Source of the DNA: Xanthobacter aminoxidans
GTDB taxonomy: Bacteria; Pseudomonadota; Alphaproteobacteria; Rhizobiales; Xanthobacteraceae
Direction of reading: 5' to 3'
Assembly: GCF_023571765.1 (NCBI RefSeq)
Contig: NZ_JAMJXC010000003.1
Location: 1-64,000, forward strand
DNA length: 64,000 bases
Each line of letters starts with the position of its first letter. The stretch's first letter is position 1. The translations under genes were made by a program, and so were the position numbers. Shown piece by piece: positions 27,251 through 38,601 of the stretch. The notes beneath the pieces are model-generated. The model worked only from the letters and a program-made list of their open reading frames with translations, was not told the origin of the DNA and made no database searches.

Positions 27251-28840
27251 TCACGCGCCGGCCTTCACACGCACGGGGCGCAGAAGGAAAGCGGGGAGGT
27301 GGGACATGTCCGCCGGCTCGTTGGCGGGCGCCCGCTCGCGGCGCGGGGGACGCGCCTCGGCAGCATCCTCGCGGGCGGGACGGCGGTTGCGCTCGGGGCG
27401 GTCGCCACGCTCGGCGGTCCGTTCCGGACGTGCGGCGCGTTCCCGCTCCTGACGCTCGGGGCGTTCCGTGCGCTCGGGACGCTCCGTGCGCTCAGGACGA
27501 TCGGCGCGTTCGGGACGCTCCGCCCGTTCAGCCCGCGGCTGACGCTCGGCACGCTCCGCGCCTTCGGCCCGGGGCTCGCGCTCACGGCGCGGCTCGCGCT
27601 CGCCGCGACCTTCGCGATCACCACGGCCCTCGCGGGGCTCCTTGTCCATGCGGCGCTTGCCGCGCAGACGGCCATCCTCGCGCCCGCGGCGCTCGGAGGC
27701 CGGCGGGGCGTCGCCCAGGGGCGCGCCATGCCAGGGGATCGGATTGCCGATCAGCTTCTCGATGGCCGAGAGGGACTTGGCATCGAGGTGCGTGACCATG
27801 GTGTAGGCCGTGCCGGCGCGGCCGGCGCGGCCCGTGCGGCCGATGCGGTGGACGTAATCCTCGGCGTGGTGGGGCACGTCATAGTTGAAGACGTGGCTCA
27901 CCGCCGGAATGTCGAGGCCGCGGGCGGCCACGTCGGAGGCAACAAGCAGGGTCGCCTCGCCGTTGCGGAACTCGTCCAGCGCCTTGATGCGGGCGTGCTG
28001 GTCCATGTCGCCGTGCAGGGCGACGGCATTGAAGCCGTGCTTCTGCAGCGAGCGGTGGAGCACCGCCACGTCGCGCTTGCGGTTGCAGAAGATGATGCCG
28101 TTCTGCAAATTCTCGCAGCCTCGGATCAGCTCCCGCAGGACGTCGCGCTTCTCGTAATCCTCGCGGCCGGAGGCGACCAGTTCCTGCGTCACCGTGGTAG
28201 CGGTGGACGCGGGCTTGGAGACCTCCACCCGAACCGGGTTGGAGAGGAATTGCGAGACGAGGCGCTGGATCTCCGGCGGCATGGTGGCCGAGAAGAACAG
28301 CGTCTGGCGGGTGAAGGGCACGAGCTTGCAGATGCGCTCGATGTCCGGGATGAAGCCCATGTCCAGCATGCGGTCGGCCTCGTCGATGACGAGCACTTCG
28401 ATGCCGGAGAGGAGCAGGCGGCCGCGCTCCACATGGTCGAGCAGGCGGCCGGGGGTGGCGATCAGCACGTCCACGCCGCGAACGAGCTTGGTGTCCTGGT
28501 CGCCGAAGGAAACGCCGCCAATGAGCAGGGCGACGTTGAGCTTGCTGTACTTGCCGTAGCGCGTGAAATTCTCTTCCACCTGGGCCGCGAGTTCGCGGGT
28601 GGGTTCCAGGATGAGAGTGCGCGGCATGCGGGCACGGGCGCGGCCCTGCTCCAGCAGCGTCAGCATGGGGAGCGTGAAGGCGGCGGTCTTGCCGGTACCT
28701 GTCTGCGCGAGGCCGAGAACATCCCGGCGCGCGAGAACATGGGGGATGGCCTGGGCCTGGATGGGGGTCGGGGTCGTGTAGCCAGTATCGGCGACAGCCG
28801 CGAGAACCTTATCGCTCAGGCCGAGCTCGGAAAATGACAT
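27251..28840 (-). CDS. DEAD-box ATP-dependent RNA helicase with repetitive charged tail
   Basis: The 529-aa product starts MSFSELGLSDKVLAAVADTG. All helicase motifs are present: PTPIQAQAIP (Q), AQTGTGKT (I), PTRELA (Ia), DEAD (VIDEADRML, II), SAT (III), HGDM and HRIGRTGRAGR (VI). The core ends near residue 375. The last ~150 residues are rich in Glu, Arg, Pro with repeated ERPER/RPERT units, typical of unstructured RNA-binding tails in RhlE-type helicases. It likely remodels ribosome precursors or mRNA. The frame is open far upstream, but ATG 28840 gives the family start; promoter at 28957-28984. Confidence 0.93.
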   Translation of the reverse strand: MSFSELGLSDKVLAAVADTGYTTPTPIQAQAIPHVLARRDVLGLAQTGTGKTAAFTLPMLTLLEQGRARARMPRTLILEPTRELAAQVEENFTRYGKYSKLNVALLIGGVSFGDQDTKLVRGVDVLIATPGRLLDHVERGRLLLSGIEVLVIDEADRMLDMGFIPDIERICKLVPFTRQTLFFSATMPPEIQRLVSQFLSNPVRVEVSKPASTATTVTQELVASGREDYEKRDVLRELIRGCENLQNGIIFCNRKRDVAVLHRSLQKHGFNAVALHGDMDQHARIKALDEFRNGEATLLVASDVAARGLDIPAVSHVFNYDVPHHAEDYVHRIGRTGRAGRAGTAYTMVTHLDAKSLSAIEKLIGNPIPWHGAPLGDAPPASERRGREDGRLRGKRRMDKEPREGRGDREGRGEREPRREREPRAEGAERAERQPRAERAERPERADRPERTERPERTERPERQERERAARPERTAERGDRPERNRRPAREDAAEARPPRRERAPANEPADMSHLPAFLLRPVRVKAGA

Positions 28841-29179
28841 TGCATCTTTTGGATGCGGCGGCGCGCCGCTGATCGAACGTCCCGTGCCGTACGGGGTCAG
28901 ACGAGTGGTCGTCGGTCGGCGCGCTTGGATTCGACATATCTCGGACGACGCATAGCAACATAAGAAAATGATGCGCCGTGTCAATGTTTTCCGCCCGGTC
29001 TCGCCGATTCGGCGGGCATAAAGCGCCGATCTTCCGGCGGTGGCGCGGAAATGCACGCTTTGCGGGCAGTCGCCATGCGCGCGGCGAATGAGTGTGCGCT
29101 GCACCCATGCGGTCTCGTCGGGTTGACCCGATCCGGCCGACGCCGCACGGATGGCGTTCCTGTCGCCGTTCCGGATCCC
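28841..29179. other. Divergent spacer between helicase and MFS genes
   Basis: The 339-bp gap contains the helicase promoter and leader on the minus strand. On the plus strand no clear promoter or ribosome-binding site for the MFS gene is visible. The frame of the MFS gene is open back to 29051, so the real gap may be shorter. Confidence 0.5.
28957..28984 (-). promoter_or_regulatory. Candidate promoter for the DEAD-box helicase gene
   Basis: On the minus strand TTGACA (28979-28984) is followed after 16 bp by TATGTT (28957-28962). The -35 is perfect. The predicted start gives a 5' leader of about 110 nt, long enough for the cold- or structure-responsive leaders known for other DEAD-box genes. 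The stretch is markedly AT-rich for this genome. Confidence 0.6.
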
Positions 29180-30349
29180 ATGCCTTTCCTTCTCGTCCTC
29201 GGCCTCGCGGCGTTCGCGAGCGCGTTTTCCATGCGCGTCGTCGATCCCATGCTGAACATCCTGGCGAGCGAGCTTCAGGTGACGTTGCAGCAGGTGGCGA
29301 TGCTCGCCAGCGCCTTCACCTTTCCCTATGCGCTGATGCAGCTGGTGTTCGGCCCCATCGGCGATGCGGTGGGCAAGGTGCGGCTCATCCGCGTGAACCT
29401 CGCCATGCTCTCCGTCGGCCTCGTGGTCTCGGCGACCGCCACCAGCCACGAGATGCTGCTCGCCTCCCGCGTCTTCTGCGGCGCCTTCGCCGGCGGCATC
29501 ATTCCGGTGGTGCTGGCGACGGTGGGCGACCGGGTACCGTTCGAGCGGCGTCCGCTGGCCCTCAGCCGCGTGCTGCTCGCTTTGGTGCTGGGCCAGCTCT
29601 CCGGTTCGGCGCTGGCCGGCTTCATCGCCGAGCTGGTGGGGTGGCGCGAGGTGTTCTGGTGCGCCCTCGCCGTCGCGGCGTTGGCGGCGCTCGCCACCAC
29701 CTTCGGCCTGACGGAGGAGGGCGAGCGCAAGCCTTTGTCCTTCGCCGCCTCCATCGCCCGCTATGGGCTGGTGCTGCGCAACCCGCTGTCCATCAAGGTC
29801 TACGGCGTGGTGGCCATCGAGGGGGCGCTGAGCTTCGGCGTGTTTCCGCTGGTGGCGCCGCTGATGGTCCATCAGGGCATCGGCAATGCCAAGGAGGCCG
29901 GCATCGCGCTCGCGGCCTTCGCCATCGGTGGCGCCGTCTATACCTTCGCCGTGCCGCTGCTGGTGCGCTATCTCGGCCTCAGCGGCATGGTGCGCTGGGG
30001 CGCGGCGGGTGTGGGCGTGCTGCTCATTCTCGCCACCCGTGCCCATGGGCTGGTGCTCATGGCGGCGATCTTCGCCGGGGCGGGTTTCGCCTTCTACATG
30101 ATCCACAACGTGCTGCAGATCCTCGCCACGGAACTGGCTCCCGAGGCGCGCGGATCGGCGCTGGCGCTGTTCGCCTCCTCCTTCTTCATCGGCCAGGCGT
30201 TGGGCGCGCTGGGGCTGACTCAGGCGGCGGGTTTTGCCGGGGTGGTGGCCATGTTCATCACCGCCGGCATCGGCATGCTGCTGCTCGCCGGCCCCGCCGG
30301 GCTGCTCCAGCCGAGGCGGGGCCAGATCTCACCCCCCGAGACGCTTTGA
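29180..30349 (+). CDS. Major facilitator superfamily transporter
   Basis: The 389-aa product from ATG 29180 (MPFLLVLGLAAFASAFSMRV) has about 12 hydrophobic segments and the MFS loop 2-3 motif GPIGDAVGKVRL near residues 57-68. FVVDPM-like RVVDPMLNILASEL sits in the first loop. It resembles DHA1-type efflux permeases of the AraJ/arabinose group; substrate unknown. The start is uncertain: the open frame extends to ATG 29051 (432 aa), but the extra residues are polar and unlike a transporter N-terminus, and neither start has a clear ribosome-binding site. Confidence 0.85.
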   Translation: MPFLLVLGLAAFASAFSMRVVDPMLNILASELQVTLQQVAMLASAFTFPYALMQLVFGPIGDAVGKVRLIRVNLAMLSVGLVVSATATSHEMLLASRVFCGAFAGGIIPVVLATVGDRVPFERRPLALSRVLLALVLGQLSGSALAGFIAELVGWREVFWCALAVAALAALATTFGLTEEGERKPLSFAASIARYGLVLRNPLSIKVYGVVAIEGALSFGVFPLVAPLMVHQGIGNAKEAGIALAAFAIGGAVYTFAVPLLVRYLGLSGMVRWGAAGVGVLLILATRAHGLVLMAAIFAGAGFAFYMIHNVLQILATELAPEARGSALALFASSFFIGQALGALGLTQAAGFAGVVAMFITAGIGMLLLAGPAGLLQPRRGQISPPETL

Positions 30350-30380
30350 GCTGCGCACCTCGTGAGGGCGGCGGCTCCCG

Positions 30381-30728
30381 TCAGATGTTGATCCTCACCG
30401 ACGCGCCCTGCTTGGCGCAGCGGGCGGTGACGCCGTTGCGGTGGACCTGCGGCGCCCTGGACATGGATTGCGCCGACTGGCCCATGCACCATTTGGTGTG
30501 GCGCATGGGGTCGATCAATTCGTTGGCGCGCCTCCAGTCGCAGCCCTGGCTCGCCGCCAGGTAGATGACGGACACTGCCCAATAGCCATAAGAGACGCAG
30601 GACTGCTCGTCATTCCCGAACGACTGCGCCTGCGCCGCCCCCGGCAGCAGCGTCGCAAGCGCAAGGCCGCCCGCTAGAGCCATCCGCACGCCGCGCCCCG
30701 CGCGCGGTACGTTCTTCCCGTCCCCCAT
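30381..30728 (-). CDS. Small secreted protein of unknown function
   Basis: The 115-aa product has a signal peptide ([20 protein letters not shown], about residues 13-32, cleavage after AQA). The mature part of about 80 residues has four cysteines ([29 protein letters not shown]), which suggests two disulfides. No family recognised. It lies 59 bp downstream of parE on the same strand, so might be cotranscribed. Confidence 0.7.
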   Translation of the reverse strand: MGDGKNVPRAGRGVRMALAGGLALATLLPGAAQAQSFGNDEQSCVSYGYWAVSVIYLAASQGCDWRRANELIDPMRHTKWCMGQSAQSMSRAPQVHRNGVTARCAKQGASVRINI

Positions 30729-30787
30729 GATCTTCCCCCTCCGGTGCCGCGATGGCGGCGTTAATCGCCCGGCGCCCCCGCGCCGGC

Positions 30788-32857
<2,070 letters not shown>

Positions 32858-33046
32858 GGGTCTCTGAGGTCGGAGGTTTGGGCGCCAGATAGCAGAACGG
32901 CAGGGCCGGCGCGAATCGGGACGGCGCCGCGGCCCCTGATTTCCCCATAGTGACAGAGCCGGAGGGCGAGGGGAACAGAATGGCAACAATTGAGCCATGC
33001 CCGGCCCGTGCTCGACGCCGCGCCTCTCCTCTGGCTTCATGCGCGC

Positions 33047-34846
33047 GTGAACATCGCCGTGCCGAATCGCCTCTTCCTCGACGTCGCCCGCTCCGCCACC
33101 GGCCGCACCTGGCGGGAACGGCTGGACGTGCGCGGGGGGCAGACGGCGCTGGCCATGGCCCAGCGCTTTGGCATCAGCGAGCTTCTGGCCCGCGTACTCG
33201 CCGCCCGCAACGTGCAGCTGGACGAGGTGGAGCGCTATCTCGACCCCTCCATCCGCACCCTTCTGCCCGATCCCGACACGCTCACCGACATGCCCGCCGC
33301 CGTGGCGCGCCTCGCCCGCGCGGTGACGACCGGCGAGCAGGTGGCGGTGTTCGGCGACTATGACGTGGATGGCGCCTGCTCCACCGCCCTCATGGTGGGC
33401 GTGCTCCAGGCCGGCGGGCTCGACCCGTTCTTCCACATCCCGGATCGCATCTTCGAGGGTTACGGCCCCAACGTGCCGGCCATCGAGCAGCTCGCCGCGC
33501 GCGGCGTGACCCTGCTGGTGACGGTGGATTGCGGCACCACCTCGCTTGAACCGCTTGTGGCCGCGAAACGGCTCGGCATGGACGTGGTGGTCATCGATCA
33601 CCATCAGGCGGGGGAGACCCTGCCGCCTGCCACCGCCATCGTGAACCCGAACCGGGAGGACGACCTCTCCGGCCTCGGCCATGTCTGCGCGGCCGGGCTC
33701 GCCTTCGTGGTGGCGGTGGGCCTCGTGCGGGCGCTGCGCCAGAGCGGGCATTTCAACGCCGAGCGGCCCGCGCCGGACCTGCTCGAAGCCCTCGACATCG
33801 TGGCGCTGGCCACGGTGGCGGACGTGGTGCCGCTGATTGGCCTCAACCGCGCCTTCGTGGCGAAGGGGCTCATCGCCATGCGCCGGCGCACCCGCATCGG
33901 CCTCACCGCCCTGATGGACGCGGCGCGGCTCGACGGGCCGCCGAGGCCCTTCCATCTCGGCTTCCTCATCGGCCCGCGCATCAATGCCGGCGGGCGCATC
34001 GGCGAGGCGACGCTGGGCGCGCGCCTGCTGCTGACGCAGGACCCCGCCGAGGCGCGCGGCATCGCCGCCGAACTGGACCGCCTCAACGCCGAGCGGCAGG
34101 AGGTGGAGCGCGCCATCCTCGCCGCCGCCGAGGCCGAGGCGCATGCAGCGCTCGGCATCTCGGAGGAGGGCGCCGTGGTGGTGGTGAGCGGCGAGGGGTG
34201 GCACCCCGGCGTCGTCGGCCTCGTCGCGGCGCGGCTGAAGGAGCGCTTCCAGCGCCCGGCCTTCGCCATCGCCTTCAATGGCGAGACCGGCACCGGCTCC
34301 GGCCGCTCCATTCCCGGCGTGGACATCGGCCGCGCGGTGCGCGGGGCGGTGGAGAGCGGGCTCCTGGTGAAGGGCGGCGGCCATGCCATGGCGGCCGGCC
34401 TCACGGTGGAGCGCCGCCAGCTCGGGGCGCTACGCGCGGAGCTGGAGCAGCGCCTCGCGCCGGACGTGGAGCGCGCCCGCGCCGAGGGCACCCTTTCCAT
34501 CGACGGCGCGCTGACCGCACGCGGCGCCACGCTGGATCTCGTGGAGACCGTTTCCCGCGCCGGCCCGTTCGGCGCCGGCAATCCCGAGCCGGTGTTCGCC
34601 TTTCCCGGCCACCGCATCAGCTATGTCGAGAGCTTCGGCGCCGGCCATGTGCGCGCCCGCATCTCCTCGCCGGACGGCACGACCCTGAAGGCCACCGCCT
34701 TCCGCTGCGCCGAGGAGCCGCTGGGCCGGGCGCTCTTGGCCGGGCGCGGGCGCAATCTGCACGTCGCCGGGTGCCTCGACATCGACACCTGGCAGGGCGA
34801 GACGCGGGTGGCGTTGCGCATCCGCGACGTGGCCGAGGCCGGATGA
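33047..34846 (+). CDS. recJ: Single-stranded-DNA-specific exonuclease RecJ
   Basis: The 599-aa product (GTG start, VNIAVPNRLFLDVARSATGR) has DHH-family motifs: GDYDVDG (Asp104/106/108), TVDCGT (Asp161), VIDHHQ (Asp184, His185, His186) and the DHHA1 motif GGGHAMAAGL. It degrades ssDNA 5' to 3' in recombination and mismatch repair. A TTG at 32990 is in frame; the choice of GTG rests on the conserved N-terminus. The gene is 10 bp from the DUF1275 gene. Confidence 0.93.
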   Translation: MNIAVPNRLFLDVARSATGRTWRERLDVRGGQTALAMAQRFGISELLARVLAARNVQLDEVERYLDPSIRTLLPDPDTLTDMPAAVARLARAVTTGEQVAVFGDYDVDGACSTALMVGVLQAGGLDPFFHIPDRIFEGYGPNVPAIEQLAARGVTLLVTVDCGTTSLEPLVAAKRLGMDVVVIDHHQAGETLPPATAIVNPNREDDLSGLGHVCAAGLAFVVAVGLVRALRQSGHFNAERPAPDLLEALDIVALATVADVVPLIGLNRAFVAKGLIAMRRRTRIGLTALMDAARLDGPPRPFHLGFLIGPRINAGGRIGEATLGARLLLTQDPAEARGIAAELDRLNAERQEVERAILAAAEAEAHAALGISEEGAVVVVSGEGWHPGVVGLVAARLKERFQRPAFAIAFNGETGTGSGRSIPGVDIGRAVRGAVESGLLVKGGGHAMAAGLTVERRQLGALRAELEQRLAPDVERARAEGTLSIDGALTARGATLDLVETVSRAGPFGAGNPEPVFAFPGHRISYVESFGAGHVRARISSPDGTTLKATAFRCAEEPLGRALLAGRGRNLHVAGCLDIDTWQGETRVALRIRDVAEAG

Positions 34847-34856
34847 GGTCGCCGCT

Positions 34857-35546
34857 GTGAAGGTCCTGCTCGCCGTCCTCCTCTGCTTCAACGCCGGCTT
34901 CGTGGATGCAGCGGGCTTCGTCGCGCTCGGCGGGCTGTTCGCGGCCCATGTCACCGGCAATTTCGTCACCATAGCCGCCTCGCTGGCCCATGGGGATGCG
35001 CCCTCGCTGACGAAGGTCCTGGCGCTGCCGGTGTTCGCCATCGTGGTGCTGTGCGCGCGGGAGCTGAGCCTGTTCCTCGCCCGGCGCGGGCGGGACGATT
35101 TCCGCATCCTGATGGCGGCAAAGCTCGTGCTGCTCGCCCATGCAGCGCTGGTGGCGGTGCAGAACGGGCCCTTCTACGACCACGACTCTCCCGCTGCCGT
35201 GATGATGGGCATGACCTTGGTGGCGGCCATGGCGCTGCAGAACGCGCTCCACCGCACCCACCTCACCGACTCGCCGCCCTCCACCGTGATGACGGGCACG
35301 TTCACGCAGGTGCTGGTGGACATCGCCAATCTCTTGCGACCGCTGGAAGGCACCAACATTCCCGCCACCCGCGCCCGTCTCGGCCGGATGAGCGCGTACC
35401 TCGCCGCCTTCCTCTTCGGCTGCCTTGCGGCCGCGCTGCTCTATCGCGCGGTGGGCATGTGGTGCCTGTTCGTACCCACCTTCGTGGCGGTGGCGGAGAT
35501 CTTCACGCTGGGGCCGGACCCGGCGCCGCAGAAGGACAAGGCGTAA
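34857..35546 (+). CDS. DUF1275 (YoaK-type) membrane protein
   Basis: The 229-aa product (GTG start) has about six hydrophobic segments and the DUF1275 motifs FNAGFVDAAGFVALGGLFAA, HVTGNFVTIA and TGTFTQVLVDIANL. The family is widespread and its transported substrate, if any, is unknown. Cotranscription with recJ is likely from the short spacing. Ends convergent with the ParA-partner gene (9 bp). Confidence 0.9.
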   Translation: MKVLLAVLLCFNAGFVDAAGFVALGGLFAAHVTGNFVTIAASLAHGDAPSLTKVLALPVFAIVVLCARELSLFLARRGRDDFRILMAAKLVLLAHAALVAVQNGPFYDHDSPAAVMMGMTLVAAMALQNALHRTHLTDSPPSTVMTGTFTQVLVDIANLLRPLEGTNIPATRARLGRMSAYLAAFLFGCLAAALLYRAVGMWCLFVPTFVAVAEIFTLGPDPAPQKDKA

Positions 35547-35555
35547 ACCTGCGCC

Positions 35556-36041
35556 TCAGCGCTCTTCCGACACCCGCAGCGCCGTCCGCCCGGTGATCTT
35601 GCGCTTGCGCGGCGCGGGCTTCCCATCGGCCGGCGCGGTCTCTACGGGGATGGCGGGCGCCGGAGCTGGTGCCTTGCGCGAAGAGGCCTTCTTCGCCGGC
35701 TTGGCGGCCGGTGCGGCCGGGGCGCGGCTGCCATCGGCGAGGGCAAGCAGCGCCTTCACCCGGTCGCCGGGCTGGGCGAGGGCAGGGGCGTGCGGATCGA
35801 CGCGGGTGAGCAGCGCCTTGGTCTTGGGCGCCGGCACGCCATCCAGCGCCTCGGCGAAGGCGGTGGGGCCGAGCAAGGCGCGGATGGCGCGGATGGCCTC
35901 AAGGTCCGTCCCCTCCGCCACCAGCTGGGCGCGGGCGATCTCGTTCACCGCCTTGCGCGCGAGATTGCCGCCGGCCGGGAACAGGCCGGCCTTGCCGCCG
36001 ATGGCCGCGAGCAGAGCGAAGAAATCCGAAGCTTCAGCCAT
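35556..36041 (-). CDS. Small ParA-partner-like protein with basic tail, function unknown
   Basis: The 161-aa product has a helical N-terminal part (MAEASDFFALLAAIGGKAGL to about residue 95) and an Ala/Pro/Lys-rich tail (KPAKKASSRKAPAPAPA and APRKRKITGRTALRVSEER). It begins inside the end of the ParA gene (8-base overlap), so the two are coupled. ParA-type ATPases often work with a small partner encoded next door. I do not recognise a family. Confidence 0.7.
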   Translation of the reverse strand: MAEASDFFALLAAIGGKAGLFPAGGNLARKAVNEIARAQLVAEGTDLEAIRAIRALLGPTAFAEALDGVPAPKTKALLTRVDPHAPALAQPGDRVKALLALADGSRAPAAPAAKPAKKASSRKAPAPAPAIPVETAPADGKPAPRKRKITGRTALRVSEER

Positions 36042-36957
36042 GGAGCCGCCTCCGCGTCTCGTTCACCAGATCGCGCACAGCATCCACCGCGTTGTACCAT
36101 TTCTGCTCGAAGGAGGGCGCGTAGGGAAAGTTTTCCGGGTCCATGGCCCGCTCTATGGCGGCCTGATTGCGGACTTCCGTGTCGAACATCTCATAGACCG
36201 CATCGGCTTCCTCCGCCTCGTCCCGCAGGCTGATGAGTGTGTCACGATGCTGGATCTTCTGCGCATGCACCCGGCTCGCCAGCACCAGCGGCCGGCGCTT
36301 CGGCTGGGGCAAGGCGGAGCGCGTGACGTGGGCGTTCTCCCACACCGAGGCGCGGAAGGCGTCGAAGCCGAGGGTGGAGAGATAGTCGGGAATGGTGGGC
36401 ACGATCACCATGTCGGCGAGGCGGATGGCCACCTCGGTGAAGGCGGAGATGCCGGGCGCGCAGTCGAACAGCACCACGTCATAGTGCGCGCGCAGGTAGC
36501 CGAGCGCCTCGTCCAGCACCCTCAGGGACTGGCCCTCCAGCGAGCGCAGCCCGTAATTCTTCTCTGCCAGCCGCAGGACGATCTCGCGCTCCAGCAGGCG
36601 CAGGCGGGGGCTCGCCACCACCATGTCGATGGCCAGTTCCTCACCCGCCTTCATCACGTGGCAGATGCTCGGCGAGATGTACTGGGCGATGGAGGTGCGG
36701 TCGCCATAGAGGAGCCGGTCGGCGAGGAAGGACGTCACCGACTGGCGGCGGTCGAGGATCGCGCGCAGCTCGTCGTCATGGGCGAAGCAGTAGGAGGCGT
36801 TGGCCTGGGCGTCGAGATCGACCACCACCACCCGCGCGCCTTGCTCCGCAAAGCCTTCCGCCAGCATGACCACGGTGGTGGTCTTGCCCACGCCGCCCTT
36901 CATGTTGGCAACGGCGATAACCCGCCCCCCGGCGTCGGCCTCCCCCACTTCGGCCAT
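36034..36957 (-). CDS. ParA/MinD-family ATPase
   Basis: The 307-aa product has the deviant Walker A NMKGGVGKTTT with signature lysine (about residues 18-28), Walker A' VVVDLDAQANAS and Walker B VVLFDCAPGISAF. These are the marks of ATPases that dimerise on DNA or membrane to position plasmids, chromosomes or organelles. No ParB-like gene or obvious parS site is adjacent, so it is an orphan, not a standard chromosome partition system. The following 161-aa protein is the likely partner. Confidence 0.9.
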   Translation of the reverse strand: MAEVGEADAGGRVIAVANMKGGVGKTTTVVMLAEGFAEQGARVVVVDLDAQANASYCFAHDDELRAILDRRQSVTSFLADRLLYGDRTSIAQYISPSICHVMKAGEELAIDMVVASPRLRLLEREIVLRLAEKNYGLRSLEGQSLRVLDEALGYLRAHYDVVLFDCAPGISAFTEVAIRLADMVIVPTIPDYLSTLGFDAFRASVWENAHVTRSALPQPKRRPLVLASRVHAQKIQHRDTLISLRDEAEEADAVYEMFDTEVRNQAAIERAMDPENFPYAPSFEQKWYNAVDAVRDLVNETRRRLHG

Positions 36958-37017
36958 GTCCGCACCACCCCTCGCAGCCCATGTTGCGCCGCAACCTAAA
37001 GGCGATGCTGCACCTGC

Positions 37018-38409
37018 TCAATAGAGGCCGGTCAAATAATAGAAGCCGATCACGACGAAGGCGGCAGTGGTCTTGATGATGGTGACGGCGAAAATGTCGC
37101 CGTAGGACTGACGATGCGTCAGCCCCGTCACGGTGAGGAGGGTGATGACCGCGCCGTTGTGCGGCAGCGTGTCCATGCCACCGGCGGCCATGGAGGCGAC
37201 GCGGTGCATCACCTCCAGCGGGATGCCATAGGCCTGCGCCTCGGCGATGAATTGCTGCGCCATGGCCCCGAGCGCGATGGAGAGGCCGCCCGAGGCCGAG
37301 CCGGTGATGCCGGCCAGCGTCGTCACCGTGATCGCCTCGTTGATGAGGGGATTGGGGATGGAGGTGAGCGCAGCCTTGATGACGAGGAAGCCCGGCAGCG
37401 CCGCGATCACCGCGCCGAAGCCGTATTCCGTCGCCGTGTTCAGCCCGGCGAGCAGCGCGCCCCCCACCGCTTCCTTGGAGCCGCCGGCGAAATGGCCGGC
37501 GATGGCCCGGTAGCCGAACGCCACCACCGTGAGGATGCCGAGCAGCAGCGCCGCTTCCACCGCCCAGATGCCGGCCCAGACGTGGGTCTCAACGCTCACC
37601 GTCGGGCCGCCCTCCACAAGCGTCGCGCTGGCCTGCGGCCCGAACCATCCGGGGATGTGCCAGGCGAAGAACAGATTGGCGAGGCCCACCACAACCAGCG
37701 GCAGCACCGCGAGCAGCGGCGGCACGGGCGGGACGCCGTCGTCCGGCAGGCTCTCGTTGAGGTGGCCGGTGCCATAGCCTTCGCCGGCGCGGTGGGCCTG
37801 CATCCGGCGGAATTCCAGATAGGAGATGCCCACCACGAAGATGAAGATGGAGCCGACGATGCCGAGGATGGGCGCCGCATAGGCTGTCGTGCCGAAGAAG
37901 GCGGTGGGGATGATGTTCTGCAACTGCGGCGTGCCGGGCAGCGTATCCGCCGTGAAGGAGAAGGCACCGAGCGCGATCACCGCCGGCAGCAGGCGCTTGG
38001 GGATGCCCACCTGCCGGAACATCTCGGCGCCGAAGGGATAGAGCGCGAACACCACCACGAACAGCGAGACGCCGCCATAGGTGAGCACTGCGCCCACCAG
38101 CACGATGGAGACGATGGCCCGCCGCGGCCCCAGCAGGTTCACCACCGCCGAGACGATGGAGCGCGAGAAGCCGGCCAGCTCGATGAGCTTGCCGAAGATG
38201 GCGCCCAGCAGGAACACCGGGAAGTAGAGCTTGATGAAGCCCACCATCTTTTCCATGAACAGGCCGGAAAAGATCACCGGCACCGCCGCCGGATCGGTCA
38301 GCAGCACCGCGCCGATGGCGGCGACGGGCGCGAACAGGATGACGCTGAAGCCCCGATAGGCCACGAGCATCAGGAAGAAGAGCGCGGCGAGGCAGACGAC
38401 GAAGCTCAT
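37018..38409 (-). CDS. GntP-family permease, copy 1
   Basis: The 463-aa product has about 12-14 hydrophobic segments and GntP-family features: FLLGAIFGKLIELAGFSRSI, PLVVVGLANLFFAW, NTATEYGFGAVIAALPGF and GGMDTLPHNGAVITLL. GntP proteins are H+ symporters for gluconate and related sugar acids or other organic acids; the substrate here is unknown. The frame extends upstream to 38511, but ATG 38409 aligns with copy 2. It is a tandem duplicate of the next gene. Confidence 0.92.
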   Translation of the reverse strand: MSFVVCLAALFFLMLVAYRGFSVILFAPVAAIGAVLLTDPAAVPVIFSGLFMEKMVGFIKLYFPVFLLGAIFGKLIELAGFSRSIVSAVVNLLGPRRAIVSIVLVGAVLTYGGVSLFVVVFALYPFGAEMFRQVGIPKRLLPAVIALGAFSFTADTLPGTPQLQNIIPTAFFGTTAYAAPILGIVGSIFIFVVGISYLEFRRMQAHRAGEGYGTGHLNESLPDDGVPPVPPLLAVLPLVVVGLANLFFAWHIPGWFGPQASATLVEGGPTVSVETHVWAGIWAVEAALLLGILTVVAFGYRAIAGHFAGGSKEAVGGALLAGLNTATEYGFGAVIAALPGFLVIKAALTSIPNPLINEAITVTTLAGITGSASGGLSIALGAMAQQFIAEAQAYGIPLEVMHRVASMAAGGMDTLPHNGAVITLLTVTGLTHRQSYGDIFAVTIIKTTAAFVVIGFYYLTGLY

Positions 38410-38601
38410 GGCTGTCAATCCGGCGCAGGTAGGGGAGTCCTCAAGCGGGACAGTAATGCGCCCTACGGCCGAGCACCAGCTTCGGAATTCATAAGAATTG
38501 TTGCACTGCAATGGCTTGCCGCCGCCCCGGCATCCGCCGGGTCGGCGTCATTCCCTGCCAGCCCCTATGGCGGCGCGATCTGTGCGCGACGCTGCACCCG
38601 C

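Noticed and set aside
34857-35546. Specific transport function for the DUF1275 protein
   Set aside because: Membrane topology is clear but nothing in the sequence or context names a substrate.
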